From the IMG/VR virus record IMGVR_UViG_3300044533_000356, positions 1 through 61,942 of that record: a stretch of 61,942 nt of DNA, one strand, 5' to 3'. Shown here one piece after another: positions 18,419 through 26,299 of the stretch (position 1 is the stretch's first letter; every line of letters begins with the position of its first letter). The translations under genes were made by a program, and so were the position numbers. Under the pieces are notes generated by a model, which had not been told where the DNA came from, ran no database searches, and saw only the letters and a list, made by a program, of their open reading frames with translations. Source of the DNA: a virus.

Positions 18419-19974
18419 GAGTTAATCTCCAAAGTGAACATCTCGGTCAACAAACTGCTATCGCTTACTTTCGCACCGAGGGCTTTGAACATCTTGGACT
18501 CCACGGGGGAGCTCTGGATGTGGATAACTGTCACTTTGTCGGAGTCCTGCCCCTTGCGATCGGCACGGGCAATACACTGGATGTACTGCTCAACGCTCAT
18601 CAACGGGCCGTAGAACACCACGGTGTCAGCGGCAGTCAGCGTGATGCCGTGCGCTGTGGCCTGTGGCTGCATCACCAGCACCCTTGGGGTAAGGTCGGTC
18701 TGGAAGCGGTGGATGATGTCGCCGCGCTTGTTCGCAGACACGCCGCCGTGGATGCACTCGTTGGTGATTCCCTTGGATGTCAGGTGCTTCTGGATGGTCT
18801 CGATGCTGGCGCGGAACAACGCGAAGATGATGACCTTGCGGGAGGTCTCTTCCAGAATTTCTTCCAGCACGCCAAGCCGTGGGCCCGCGTCAAACTCCAC
18901 CACCTCCTTGGTGTCCGTGAGCGCCGCGCCGCAACTGACTTGCAGCAACTTGCTCAGCATAGCAGCGGCATTGACCGCTGTGATGACCTCTCCTGCGGCT
19001 TGCACCAGCATCTGGTCCTTGAGCAGGTTGTAGTACTTGGCTTGCTGCGGAGTCAGCGGCACCTCACGGGTAAGCGTCATCACTGGCGGCAAGTCAAGGC
19101 ACTGGTCTTTGGAGTACCGGATCGCTGGCTGCAGCGCATTGAACACCCGGTCACGCGCATCAGGCTTGGGGGCCCACTTGTACAGCGTGATCTTGTTCAT
19201 CACCGAGTCACGCCATCCTGTGTAGAAAAGCGGCACGTTGTCGGGGTTGACCAGCTTGGCCAGCCCGTACGCATCAGCAGGTGACTGCGAGGCGGGTGTG
19301 CCCGTCATCATCCACAGGTGGGTCTTGGGCGTGAGGATCGACTTGAGCGTCTTCCAGCGCTTGGTGGTCACGGTCTTGTAGGCGTTGGCCTCATCGACAA
19401 TCACCAGATCAAAGCGGCCGTCGTTGATGACCTCATCGGCAATCAGGTTCAGCCCGTCATAGTTGCAGATCACGAACTCGTAGTCCTGCTGGATCATCTC
19501 GATGCGGCGTGATGACTTGGTGTGATGCGCCACGATGGCCGAGCGGTGGATGATGCTGTTGTTCAGATCACTGAGCCATGCTGAGTGCATGATCGACAGT
19601 GGGCACAGTATCAACACACGCCGCACAAAGCCCAGCTTCATCAAGTAGTCAGCGGCCCACAGCGCCGCAAGCGTCTTGCCTGTGCCGGGATCGTTGAAGC
19701 AGAACGCACGCTTGTGCATCGTCAGAAACGATGCGGTGTCCACTTGGTGGGCCATCGGCTTGTAACGCCCCGGCCAGTCATAGCGCCGAGTGATGGGCGA
19801 CTGAATGTCTTTCACGCCGAGGTTCTTCAGAACACGCGCTTCGTCCAAGCCCCAGTACACAGCAACATCGAAGCTGCCATCATCACGCTCGATGACTTTG
19901 TGCTTGGGGATGATGCGGTACTTGTCGGGATTGCGCGTTCTGAAGACAACGGCCTTGTTGTCGATGATGTCCAT
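18415..19974 (-). CDS. SNF2/DEAD-type superfamily 2 helicase, 519 aa
   Basis: Motif I is DPGTGKT (95-101), motif II is DEAN (194-197), motif III is TGTPA, and the C-terminal helicase lobe carries motif VI as CIARADRKGQ. The Q-rich N-terminus and full length fit phage SNF2-like DNA translocases. It likely remodels or unwinds DNA in replication or recombination next to the polymerase and nuclease genes. Its stop overlaps the HNH gene start. Confidence 0.9.
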   Translation of the reverse strand: MDIIDNKAVVFRTRNPDKYRIIPKHKVIERDDGSFDVAVYWGLDEARVLKNLGVKDIQSPITRRYDWPGRYKPMAHQVDTASFLTMHKRAFCFNDPGTGKTLAALWAADYLMKLGFVRRVLILCPLSIMHSAWLSDLNNSIIHRSAIVAHHTKSSRRIEMIQQDYEFVICNYDGLNLIADEVINDGRFDLVIVDEANAYKTVTTKRWKTLKSILTPKTHLWMMTGTPASQSPADAYGLAKLVNPDNVPLFYTGWRDSVMNKITLYKWAPKPDARDRVFNALQPAIRYSKDQCLDLPPVMTLTREVPLTPQQAKYYNLLKDQMLVQAAGEVITAVNAAAMLSKLLQVSCGAALTDTKEVVEFDAGPRLGVLEEILEETSRKVIIFALFRASIETIQKHLTSKGITNECIHGGVSANKRGDIIHRFQTDLTPRVLVMQPQATAHGITLTAADTVVFYGPLMSVEQYIQCIARADRKGQDSDKVTVIHIQSSPVESKMFKALGAKVSDSSLLTEMFTLEINS

Positions 19975-19989
19975 TACTTCTCCGTGTAA

Positions 19990-20235
19990 TTATTTTGAAC
20001 TGGCGCGGTTCTTTGCAACACTGCGCATTCGCAAGTTGCCACGGGCGGATGTACCGCCACTCTTGAGCGGCTTGATGTGATCCACATCCTTGCCATCGCC
20101 TTTGCTGGCTGTGCCCTCGGCCTCCATGATGCGGCGGGCTTTCACTCGCGCACCTCGTTTGGCCACTTGGTCGGGCTTGCCGTGGAACTCGGCGTATTCT
20201 TTTTTGTAGTTCCGTTTGCTGGGGTCTTGTGCCAT
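19990..20235 (-). CDS. small HNH-type nuclease, 81 aa
   Basis: The start MAQDPSKRNYKKEY at 20235 is chosen over a longer frame because it lies 2 nt after the nuclease gene stop region. The C-terminus DVDHIKPLKSGGTSARGNLR is a minimal HNH core. It is basic throughout. It may be a nicking enzyme used by the phage or a reduced mobile endonuclease. Confidence 0.8.
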   Translation of the reverse strand: MAQDPSKRNYKKEYAEFHGKPDQVAKRGARVKARRIMEAEGTASKGDGKDVDHIKPLKSGGTSARGNLRMRSVAKNRASSK

Positions 20236-20236
20236 A

Positions 20237-20902
20237 TCAATCTCTCTTTCGGTTGTGTTCACAGGTTTTAACAACGCACCACCCGCATAGCGGTGTGGGC
20301 TTGGGGTTCCATACCCCGGTCTCATGCGCCTTTTCAATGCGGGCGACGCGTGTCCGGTAATCCCACCAGTACTCCTCGGCTTCACCGCGCAAGAAGCTGG
20401 CCTTGACCAAGTCATTCTTGACCACGAACAGCAAACCACCGCTGACTTTGCGGATGTGCGGGAAGTGCACGAACACCATCAAAGCCATCAGCCGTAGCTG
20501 CTCCCGATCAGGGTACTTGTTGTTGCCCGTTTTATAGTCCACCACGCGAGCTGTCAAGTTGTCATCGTCGATGATGAGCAAGTCGGCAATGCCGCGCACC
20601 CACACATCTTTGTCCATGAACCCGCAAGGGCGCAGGTCGGACGTGACGCCCATCTCGTGCTCACACAGCTTGCGACCGGGCTTGGCCTTGAGCGCATCGA
20701 GCATGTCCTTGACGAACTCAAACTGAGGCGGCAGTGGCGTGTCGTCCTTGATGTAGTGCTCGGCGGCCGAGTGCAGCTCCTTGCCGTACAGCGTAGCTTG
20801 TGTGTCAGTGAACGGGAAGTTCTTGAGCACCTTCACTTCGTTGTACCGCCGGGGACAACCTTCGTAGTCCTTGAGCGCAGAGTGTGACCATTTGACTGTC
20901 AT
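20237..20902 (-). CDS. PD-(D/E)XK nuclease, Cas4/RecB-like, 221 aa
   Basis: The N-terminal SALKDYEGCPRRY matches the S..Y..CP motif of RecB/Cas4 nucleases. The active site is GIADLLI followed by VVDYKTG (D and K residues). C-terminal cysteines (CGWCVVKTC), with the early CP cysteine, could bind an iron-sulfur cluster. It probably acts as a 5'-3' exonuclease in replication or recombination. It follows the metallopeptidase-like gene with touching ends. Confidence 0.88.
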   Translation of the reverse strand: MTVKWSHSALKDYEGCPRRYNEVKVLKNFPFTDTQATLYGKELHSAAEHYIKDDTPLPPQFEFVKDMLDALKAKPGRKLCEHEMGVTSDLRPCGFMDKDVWVRGIADLLIIDDDNLTARVVDYKTGNNKYPDREQLRLMALMVFVHFPHIRKVSGGLLFVVKNDLVKASFLRGEAEEYWWDYRTRVARIEKAHETGVWNPKPTPLCGWCVVKTCEHNRKRD

Positions 20903-21210
20903 CAGAACCTCGCAGATTGAATTGCTTTGCTGAGCCTGTTGCTGAACTCTTCGACGAAGTTCTCGTCGTTGTTCAGGTCAGGGCGGTCCATGCTCTCAAG
21001 GATGGCGTGCGTCAGCTCATGCCAGAACGTCTCCTGTAGGGCCGAGAGTTTGAGCGGTATGCCGTGGTACGACTTACGCGCCAAGGTAATGGTGCGCTTG
21101 GCGTAGTGCACCTCACCCATGTACAGACGCTCACGCATCGCTTCCGCGATCTCCACGCTGTACCAGTTGTCCCCCACTTTGATCTTCTTGGGTAGTGTCA
21201 GTTGCTTCAT
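20902..21210 (-). CDS. small HExxH metallopeptidase-like protein, 102 aa
   Basis: The start at 21210 (MKQLTLPKKIKVG) has the GGAGAAAGCAA leader. Residues about 62-75 read ETFWHELTHAILES, a zinc HExxH motif on a helix, with acidic residues downstream (NDENFVEEF). It resembles compact ImmA/SprT-like putative proteases found in phages. The target is unknown. Confidence 0.78.
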   Translation of the reverse strand: MKQLTLPKKIKVGDNWYSVEIAEAMRERLYMGEVHYAKRTITLARKSYHGIPLKLSALQETFWHELTHAILESMDRPDLNNDENFVEEFSNRLSKAIQSARF

Positions 21211-21358
21211 TTGCTTTCTCCTTCTGTTTAAATTTGTTGGCCAGACCCCAAAGGTCCAGCATCCGGATGACAACGATGGCGCGTCCATCGGAGTCGTCGT
21301 ATATGGTTTCGTACATGCACTCGTCATATACAAACCCCCAAAACTCTGCGTAAGTCAT
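21131..21358 (-). CDS. small protein of unknown function, 75 aa
   Basis: A strong AAGGGGTG ribosome-binding site lies just before the ATG at 21358, immediately after the polymerase stop. The first part (MTYAEFWGFVYDECMYET) looks like a folded, acidic/aromatic domain. The last 27 codons overlap the start of the HExxH gene in another frame and encode a polar tail, so the true 3' end may be extended by a frameshift. Confidence 0.55.
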   Translation of the reverse strand: MTYAEFWGFVYDECMYETIYDDSDGRAIVVIRMLDLWGLANKFKQKEKANEATDTTQEDQSGGQLVQRGDRGSDA

Positions 21359-21359
21359 A

Positions 21360-23339
21360 TCACCCCTTTGCCAGTCCATAACGGCGGTGTGCACCGACCT
21401 CTGAGTTCAGCGGGATGCCGGGCATGTACTTGGGCTGTGCAATCATCTGCTCCAGCACCCAGTCCTTGGCTCCCTCGACCTCAGCGTCAGGCACGACACA
21501 GAGCAACTCATCATGCACTGTGCCCACCACGGGGTACTTCTTGTCCACCCGTAGCATGCCGTCTGTCATCACCACACGCGCAGTTCCCTGCACAATGTTG
21601 TTTGTTATCTTCCCCGCGTACAGCTTGGTAGGCTTGACGCCTGCTTCCCCGTACACCCAATTGCGTTGCTTTGTTTCTTTGTCGTATTCGTTACGTAAGT
21701 TCGGATACTTGAGGGTCATGCCCGAGGGCAAGACGATCTCTTCTTTTCTGAACGTAACGCATTTATACACCACCTCTTCGCCGCCGTAAAGCGACTTCTC
21801 CATCAGCTTGCTGCACATATCCCAGAAGCTCACCACCGGGTGCGCTGTGCTGCGGTAGATGTCGATGATCTTCTTGGCCGCGACGCAGTGGATCAGCAAC
21901 TCACGTTCCGTACAGGTGTGGGGAATCTCCCGGAGCTTCTTAACATTCTCGTCCCACCCAACGAAACGGTCGATGTAGGCGGCGTCCACACCGAGCTTCT
22001 TCGCAAACGATTTATCGTAGCGTACGGGAGGAGCGCCAAGGAATCCAACGAGAAGCTGGGCAGCGAAAGACGCCCAACCAAGCCCGTACCCACAGCCAAG
22101 CAGTGCCGACTTTGCAGATTGTCTAAGGTCTGGATGACTTTCTTTTGAAAGGCCGGGTATGTTGAACATCTGAGCACCGAAAGCGGCATAAGCGTCACTG
22201 CCAGACCGGAAGATGTCGAGCATATCTTCGTAATCCGCCAACCACGCGAGGACTCGCGGTTCAATTTGTGAAAGGTCCCCGACCACAAGCTGGCTCCCCA
22301 GCGGTGCCATGATTGCTTTGCGTAAGAACGAACCTCGCTTGAGGTTTTGCATGTTGATGGCGCTGCCCTTGGCCGCAGTCCAGCGGCCCGTAGCTGCACC
22401 GTAGTAGCTAAGCGGTACCGGGAGCGGACCCCTGCCCGATATGTCCAAGAACCGCTGCGCACGCGTGCGCTCGGTTGTAGACTTGACCCTAAGACGCGCC
22501 TCACAAAGAAGGGCAACGTCTTCACGCCCACCGTTGAGCAGCGCTTGAAATAGCGCGTCATTCTTTGCGAAAGCAAACGCCTCCTTGCCTGTTGTTTTAC
22601 TGACTTTCGTAGGGGGATTGACGCCCATGAGCGTGAGTACCTCCGCAAACTTAGGGTTCGACGCAAGCGCAGATTCCTCGATGCCGAGTTGTTTAAGTAA
22701 GCCTTCACGTTTTTCTCCTTCTTCTGATAGCGCCTTGATGAGCATCTCCCGGTCGAGCTCAAGGCAGGCGTTGGTGTACATGCGCAAGGTCATGTCGATC
22801 AGGCGCAGTTCTTTGGCGGGGTAGCCGGGGATCAGTCTCTCGAAGATTTCTTCGCACAAGAACACGTCGTGCTTGCAGTATTCCGCAAGTTCAAACTCCA
22901 CGTCAGGTGATAGTTTGATGAGACCGTTCGTGTTATGTACGGCTCTCCCTTTTTCGGGAAGACCAAAATCTGTTGCAAGTCTGGCGAGACTGTTGCCAAC
23001 TTCAACGCCGCGCATAGCTCGCGCCATCGATAGCGTGTCGAAGATGAAGGCGGGGGCAATTCCGTACCGCCAGCATAAAATTGAAACATCGAATTGTGCG
23101 TTGTGGGCAAGCACTGCGGTTCGGCTCCAGTCCACTCCATCAACGTACTCAGGTAGGTCGCGTCCTCCAACCCACACGATTGGATCAGAACTTCCATACT
23201 CGTGGAAGCAACACCCAAATGCTTTGAATCTAACATCACGTATGTACTCCTCTGTTGTCATCTTCGACAACGTGTAGTCCTTGCTGTCCCACCGTGTCTC
23301 AAAGTCCACGGCAATGATGCGGTTGTATGGTGCGCTCAA
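21360..23339 (-). CDS. polA: family A DNA polymerase with 3'-5' exonuclease, 659 aa
   Basis: The start is TTG at 23339 with AAGGAG upstream; it is needed to include exonuclease motif I (VDFET, D12/E14). HNAQFD (D84) and YCKHD (D158) complete the proofreading site. Polymerase motif A is DLSQIEPR (D355), motif B RQSAKSALLGCGYG (R406, K410), motif C VHDELL (H609, D610). The position equal to E. coli Phe762 is Leu414. No 5'-3' exonuclease domain is present. It is the phage replicative polymerase. Confidence 0.95.
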   Translation of the reverse strand: MSAPYNRIIAVDFETRWDSKDYTLSKMTTEEYIRDVRFKAFGCCFHEYGSSDPIVWVGGRDLPEYVDGVDWSRTAVLAHNAQFDVSILCWRYGIAPAFIFDTLSMARAMRGVEVGNSLARLATDFGLPEKGRAVHNTNGLIKLSPDVEFELAEYCKHDVFLCEEIFERLIPGYPAKELRLIDMTLRMYTNACLELDREMLIKALSEEGEKREGLLKQLGIEESALASNPKFAEVLTLMGVNPPTKVSKTTGKEAFAFAKNDALFQALLNGGREDVALLCEARLRVKSTTERTRAQRFLDISGRGPLPVPLSYYGAATGRWTAAKGSAINMQNLKRGSFLRKAIMAPLGSQLVVGDLSQIEPRVLAWLADYEDMLDIFRSGSDAYAAFGAQMFNIPGLSKESHPDLRQSAKSALLGCGYGLGWASFAAQLLVGFLGAPPVRYDKSFAKKLGVDAAYIDRFVGWDENVKKLREIPHTCTERELLIHCVAAKKIIDIYRSTAHPVVSFWDMCSKLMEKSLYGGEEVVYKCVTFRKEEIVLPSGMTLKYPNLRNEYDKETKQRNWVYGEAGVKPTKLYAGKITNNIVQGTARVVMTDGMLRVDKKYPVVGTVHDELLCVVPDAEVEGAKDWVLEQMIAQPKYMPGIPLNSEVGAHRRYGLAKG

Positions 23340-23620
23340 TTAAACATCTCCTTGGGTGGTGCATCGCGCAGCAGCATTGCTTGCGCCATATCGTGTGCGT
23401 GACCGACCATCTCGGTCCACTCCATCTCGTCAGCGCCAGCGCAGAACGTCATCAGTGACTCCCCAGTGTCGATGATCACAACGGCTTTGTGGGGGGTGTT
23501 TTCGTTGTAGCACTTGGCCAGCAGCAGGATCAACTTCCCGAAGTGATCGCGCAGCCCCTCATCGCTGTTGCTCAAGGCCGCTATTGTTTTGTCCCACGAG
23601 TCTTGTGTCAGCTTATCCAT
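23336..23620 (-). CDS. protein of unknown function, 94 aa
   Basis: A helical, acidic protein with a beta-like central part (KAVVIIDTGESLMTFCAG). Its 3' end contains the polymerase ribosome-binding site and overlaps the polymerase start by 4 nt, so it probably sets polymerase translation by coupling. Confidence 0.72.
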   Translation of the reverse strand: MDKLTQDSWDKTIAALSNSDEGLRDHFGKLILLLAKCYNENTPHKAVVIIDTGESLMTFCAGADEMEWTEMVGHAHDMAQAMLLRDAPPKEMFN

Positions 23621-23904
23621 AGCAGTATCCTCATTTCAAGTTCATCAAGGCAGGTCTCGTTCACCACGAACGTGAACCCGCCAGCGTTACAGATTGCGAG
23701 CAACTCACGCTCTTGCAGCGCAGTTACCTTGCCCTTACCGGCTTTGCACTCGATGGCAATGAACTTGCCGTTCTTGCAACCGATGATGTCGGGTATCCCC
23801 GAGCGCCCAAGCCCCATGCCCGGAGGCATGAAGTAGTAGATGCCCAAGCGGTCCAGCATCTTGCGCACTGCGTTCTTGACCTTCTTCTCGGGGGTATCAG
23901 CCAT
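23608..23904 (-). CDS. VRR-NUC domain nuclease, 98 aa
   Basis: The start MADTPEKKVKNAVRKML at 23904 is chosen over the longer frame. The core GRSGIPDIIGCKNGKFIAIECK is the PD...ExK active site of stand-alone VRR-NUC enzymes, followed by ALQERELLAICNAGG. Such proteins resolve branched DNA or act as structure-specific nucleases. It overlaps its neighbours on both sides by a few bases. Confidence 0.9.
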   Translation of the reverse strand: MADTPEKKVKNAVRKMLDRLGIYYFMPPGMGLGRSGIPDIIGCKNGKFIAIECKAGKGKVTALQERELLAICNAGGFTFVVNETCLDELEMRILLWIS

Positions 23905-24139
23905 GCTGCACCTCCTTGAGTTTTTGCATGTAGTGCTTGGCCTTGCCAGCGTCATCGCTGCCGTCCTTGCGCCCAGCACGCAGGCTGTACTTAATCACGT
24001 TGCCCTTGAGGAAACCGATGAACTCCTCGTGCGTCAGCACGGCCTCCATGATGTGCCACGGCTGGATCGGCATGTCCTTGTAGTGGTTGCCGCTGACTTG
24101 GATGTCATCAGCAGTTACTCCGTTTACGTTTTGTTCCAT
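23897..24139 (-). CDS. DUF3310-like protein, 80 aa
   Basis: SGNHYKDMPIQPWHIMEA and FLKGNVIKYSLRAGRKDG, followed by AKHYMQKL, are the recognisable pattern of the small phage family annotated as DUF3310 or nucleotide-kinase-like. The ATG at 24139 is preferred, with an AAGGAGAAAG leader. Biochemical function of the family is not settled. Confidence 0.82.
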   Translation of the reverse strand: MEQNVNGVTADDIQVSGNHYKDMPIQPWHIMEAVLTHEEFIGFLKGNVIKYSLRAGRKDGSDDAGKAKHYMQKLKEVQHG

Positions 24140-24140
24140 T

Positions 24141-24479
24141 TCACTTTCTCCTTCTTTGGTTTTCGGGTTTGGGGCAATTCTCTGGTGGTACAACGACACA
24201 CCAGACGGCTGTCGGCGGGTTACCTCTTTGGCGCACCCATCTGTCGATGTATGCGTCAGGCATTGTGCTGAGTAGTTTACGAATGTTGCTGGGCTCACGC
24301 TCAAGATGGTTGGCCATTGTGCCAACATCCAGCCCGTCAGGGTTGACTCTTAGCAGTGTGCGCAGTGAAGCCGTGGTGTTGGTTCTCATAGTTTGTGTTT
24401 TAGTGGTTGCAGATACGGCTTTCATACGCATGGTAGCTTCACGCTCAATGCGATTGAATTCTTCGTCTTCTTCAGTCAT
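24141..24479 (-). CDS. putative winged-helix protein, 112 aa
   Basis: Residues about 40-85 (LLRVNPDGLDVGTMANHLE, then IRKLLSTMPDAYIDRW) look like a winged helix. The N-terminus is acidic and the C-terminus is Pro/Lys/Arg-rich. It could be a local regulator. It sits in the chain of tiny overlapping genes upstream of the nuclease and polymerase genes. Confidence 0.6.
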   Translation of the reverse strand: MTEEDEEFNRIEREATMRMKAVSATTKTQTMRTNTTASLRTLLRVNPDGLDVGTMANHLEREPSNIRKLLSTMPDAYIDRWVRQRGNPPTAVWCVVVPPENCPKPENQRRRK

Positions 24480-24655
24480 GGCTTCTCCTCTTTTTCTTCT
24501 GCCTCCACTGGCACATCGCGCCAGTCACCAATTTCCACGTCTTCAAACAGCTCATCAAAAGCCCACCATTGCTGGAGGATGCGAACCCGTTTTCCTGTGG
24601 TCTCGGTTATTGGCTCAGTGCGCTCAACAAAGCGCAGTTTGTTTGTTGGTTTCAT
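24476..24655 (-). CDS. small acidic protein, 59 aa
   Basis: The start MKPTNKLRFVER at 24655 is preferred; the upstream codons overlap the preceding gene. The centre (RVRILQQWWAFDELFED) is aromatic and the tail is Glu/Lys-rich. It overlaps both neighbours by 4 nt. Function is not recognised. Confidence 0.62.
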   Translation of the reverse strand: MKPTNKLRFVERTEPITETTGKRVRILQQWWAFDELFEDVEIGDWRDVPVEAEEKEEKP

Positions 24656-24984
24656 GCTTCCCTCGCTTTCAGCATTGCTTGGCGGCAGTCGTTCCAACCC
24701 GCTGCATATGCAGGAAGTTCGTCCTCGTTTGGCCCAATGGCATCTGGTACGGCTGGCTGTGCCATTGCACGGGTCATCTCATCCGTGTAGTCCGCCTCGG
24801 CTTCTTGCCACGCTTCAACTAAAGCGTCAGACCATACCAACCCATGCTGGCCGATAAAGTCGCTGACTGCCACGCCCAACTTCTCAATTGAAATCATCTC
24901 GTTGCCCTGCCTCCAGCACAGGCAAGGGCTTCCCACGATTTGCGGTCTACCGCAGTGTCCACAGTTGTATAAAGATGCAGTCAT
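24652..24984 (-). CDS. zinc-ribbon protein of unknown function, 110 aa
   Basis: The N-terminus YNCGHCGRPQIVGSPCLCW has a CxxC...CxC pattern consistent with a zinc ribbon. A helical acidic region follows. The start overlaps the upstream stop by 4 nt. It might bind nucleic acid, but no family is recognised. Confidence 0.65.
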   Translation of the reverse strand: MTASLYNCGHCGRPQIVGSPCLCWRQGNEMISIEKLGVAVSDFIGQHGLVWSDALVEAWQEAEADYTDEMTRAMAQPAVPDAIGPNEDELPAYAAGWNDCRQAMLKAREA

Positions 24985-25190
24985 ACTAATTCTCCTTCAC
25001 CAGTTTTACGGTTCAATTCAATCGCCGCGTGCTTGTAATAGTTGTGATACGCAGCAGCTTTGTTGTGCATATACAGCAACATGTTGGTTACTCGTTTGCG
25101 CTCGTCTTCACGCACCAGCTCGGCAAAGTGTTCAATGTCGCCATGCAGGGTCAGCCCGTTGGCTTCAATCAGTTCAAATACAGTCATCAT
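24981..25190 (-). CDS. small protein of unknown function, 69 aa
   Basis: Two adjacent ATG codons follow a GGAGAAC motif, which lies in the end of the zinc-finger gene. The protein is helical with many His, Asn and Arg residues (HFAELVREDERKRVTNML). It is coupled to zinc-finger copy 1 through an ATGATGA junction. Confidence 0.65.
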   Translation of the reverse strand: MMTVFELIEANGLTLHGDIEHFAELVREDERKRVTNMLLYMHNKAAAYHNYYKHAAIELNRKTGEGELV

Positions 25191-25378
25191 CTGTTCTCCG
25201 AGGGTACGAATTTAAACGCCTTGTTTGCGTTGATAAGCCCATACGGGCTGGCGGTAAAGTTATGACCCTTGTAGCAGTCATAGCAGTATTGAGTTGGCGA
25301 CTTGATGTCGCACTTGCACTTGCGGCAGAACTTCCACGGCTTGCGCTTAATAGCCTTTTCGCGCTCTTCAGGGGTCAT
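25185..25378. repeat. direct duplication, copy 1 (194 bp)
   Basis: This segment matches 26294-26487 with six differences in my base-by-base comparison, all silent in the encoded zinc-finger protein. A second short block of homology (around 25579-25605 and 26501-26525) shows that the duplication once extended into the upstream gene and then lost its middle. Confidence 0.9.
25187..25378 (-). CDS. zinc-finger protein, copy 1, 63 aa
   Basis: CRKCKC and CYDC form a likely treble-cysteine zinc site. The N-terminus is basic (REKAIKRKPWKF). The protein is identical, residue for residue, to that encoded at 26296-26487, while the genes differ at several bases. Both copies end in the same ATGATGA junction with the next gene. 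A nucleic-acid or host-protein binding role is inferred. Confidence 0.78.
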   Translation of the reverse strand: MTPEEREKAIKRKPWKFCRKCKCDIKSPTQYCYDCYKGHNFTASPYGLINANKAFKFVPSENR

Positions 25379-25611
25379 GTGTTTTTGGCTTTTAAAATAG
25401 CTTCGGTCATGTCAAAGATGCTGCTCTCTGATCTCAAAATCGTATCGCGCTCATCCTCAGTTAGCCCTCGCCAATCACGTTTCGGCTGTGCAAGTTCTTC
25501 TTTTGCAAATGTCATGGCTTGCCCCAGTTTCTTGGTCAGCACATCTTCAATCAGCGGCACGACAGCCTCACGCAAATAATCTCGCAACGCTTCTTCCTGT
25601 TTGGGGGTCAT
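25375..25611 (-). CDS. helical protein of unknown function, 78 aa
   Basis: MTPKQEEALRDYLREAVVPL begins an all-helical, charged protein with a central WRGLTEDERD. A truncated relative of its first 12 residues is found at 26456-26533 next to zinc-finger copy 2, so this gene and the zinc-finger gene were duplicated together. Confidence 0.7.
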   Translation of the reverse strand: MTPKQEEALRDYLREAVVPLIEDVLTKKLGQAMTFAKEELAQPKRDWRGLTEDERDTILRSESSIFDMTEAILKAKNT

Positions 25612-25820
25612 GTGTTCTTCTCCTTGAGTTTGACTTTCGGCTCATGCGTGCAGGCTACTTCATAATCCAACACATCTTGAATGCGGTAACGAATCAGACC
25701 GCCCAGCTTGAGGTATCGACATCCCTGCTTGAGTGATCTGTCGCGCTCCAAGGTAGCCTCGCTAATCTTCCAACGTAAGGCGAGTTCTTCTTGCGTCATC
25801 AGTTGCTCTGGTGTTGTCAT
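25608..25820 (-). CDS. excisionase-type helix-turn-helix protein, 70 aa
   Basis: MTQEELALRWKISEATLERDRSL followed by YLKLGGLIRYRIQDVLDY is the HTH_17 (MerR-like winged helix) pattern used by excisionases and small regulators. The start at 25820 overlaps the previous stop. No integrase is visible in the genome, so a regulatory role is more likely than excision. Confidence 0.82.
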   Translation of the reverse strand: MTTPEQLMTQEELALRWKISEATLERDRSLKQGCRYLKLGGLIRYRIQDVLDYEVACTHEPKVKLKEKNT

Positions 25821-26299
25821 TGCGGCCCCTTGTGAACAATCACAGACGCGCCTGTCTCTGGGTCTGTGTAGATGGTTTCTGGTTCGCACCAACAAAGAGA
25901 GCCGTCTGTCACGTGCTGCCGCTGTGCTGCGGGTGGGGTGGTGTAGAGCGGCTGCGTGTGAAAGTGCCCCGGCGTCCACGACAATCCTTTATCTTCGCCG
26001 CGAACATCCATGTCAGCCCACGCCACCGGCTCCTGCTGTGCTGCGGGTGGGGTGGTGTAGAGGGGAAGAATGTGGTTTCCTCCCCACGCCTCTGCTTCAG
26101 CTTTTGTTTTTGTAAACAACGGAATGGGGCCGTTGTAATGCACCGCCCAAGCCACAGGCTCCTGCACTAGTGCTGGCGTAGCCAGCGCCAAGCCGCCCAC
26201 AACGTCAATCAGCCTGTGTATCTCAGCCACCAGCGCGGCTGTCGTTTCAACATCCACCGGAACTACTGCTCCGGGGAATAGCCATTTTTCTTTCATCAT
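25817..26299 (-). CDS. repeat-containing protein of unknown function, 160 aa
   Basis: Two copies of PLYTTPPAAQ with preceding QEPVAWA segments form an imperfect repeat of about 38 residues; the DNA has a matching 28-nt direct repeat (25921-25948 and 26035-26062). This kind of PVAW/LYTTPP repeat occurs in many phage hypothetical proteins. The start ATGATG overlaps the stop of zinc-finger copy 2. No function can be assigned. Confidence 0.7.
   Translation of the reverse strand: MMKEKWLFPGAVVPVDVETTAALVAEIHRLIDVVGGLALATPALVQEPVAWAVHYNGPIPLFTKTKAEAEAWGGNHILPLYTTPPAAQQEPVAWADMDVRGEDKGLSWTPGHFHTQPLYTTPPAAQRQHVTDGSLCWCEPETIYTDPETGASVIVHKGPQ

Noticed and set aside
20902-21333. 143-codon version of the HExxH gene
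   Set aside because: The first 41 codons overlap the preceding gene; the ATG at 21210 has the standard GGAGAAAGCAA leader.
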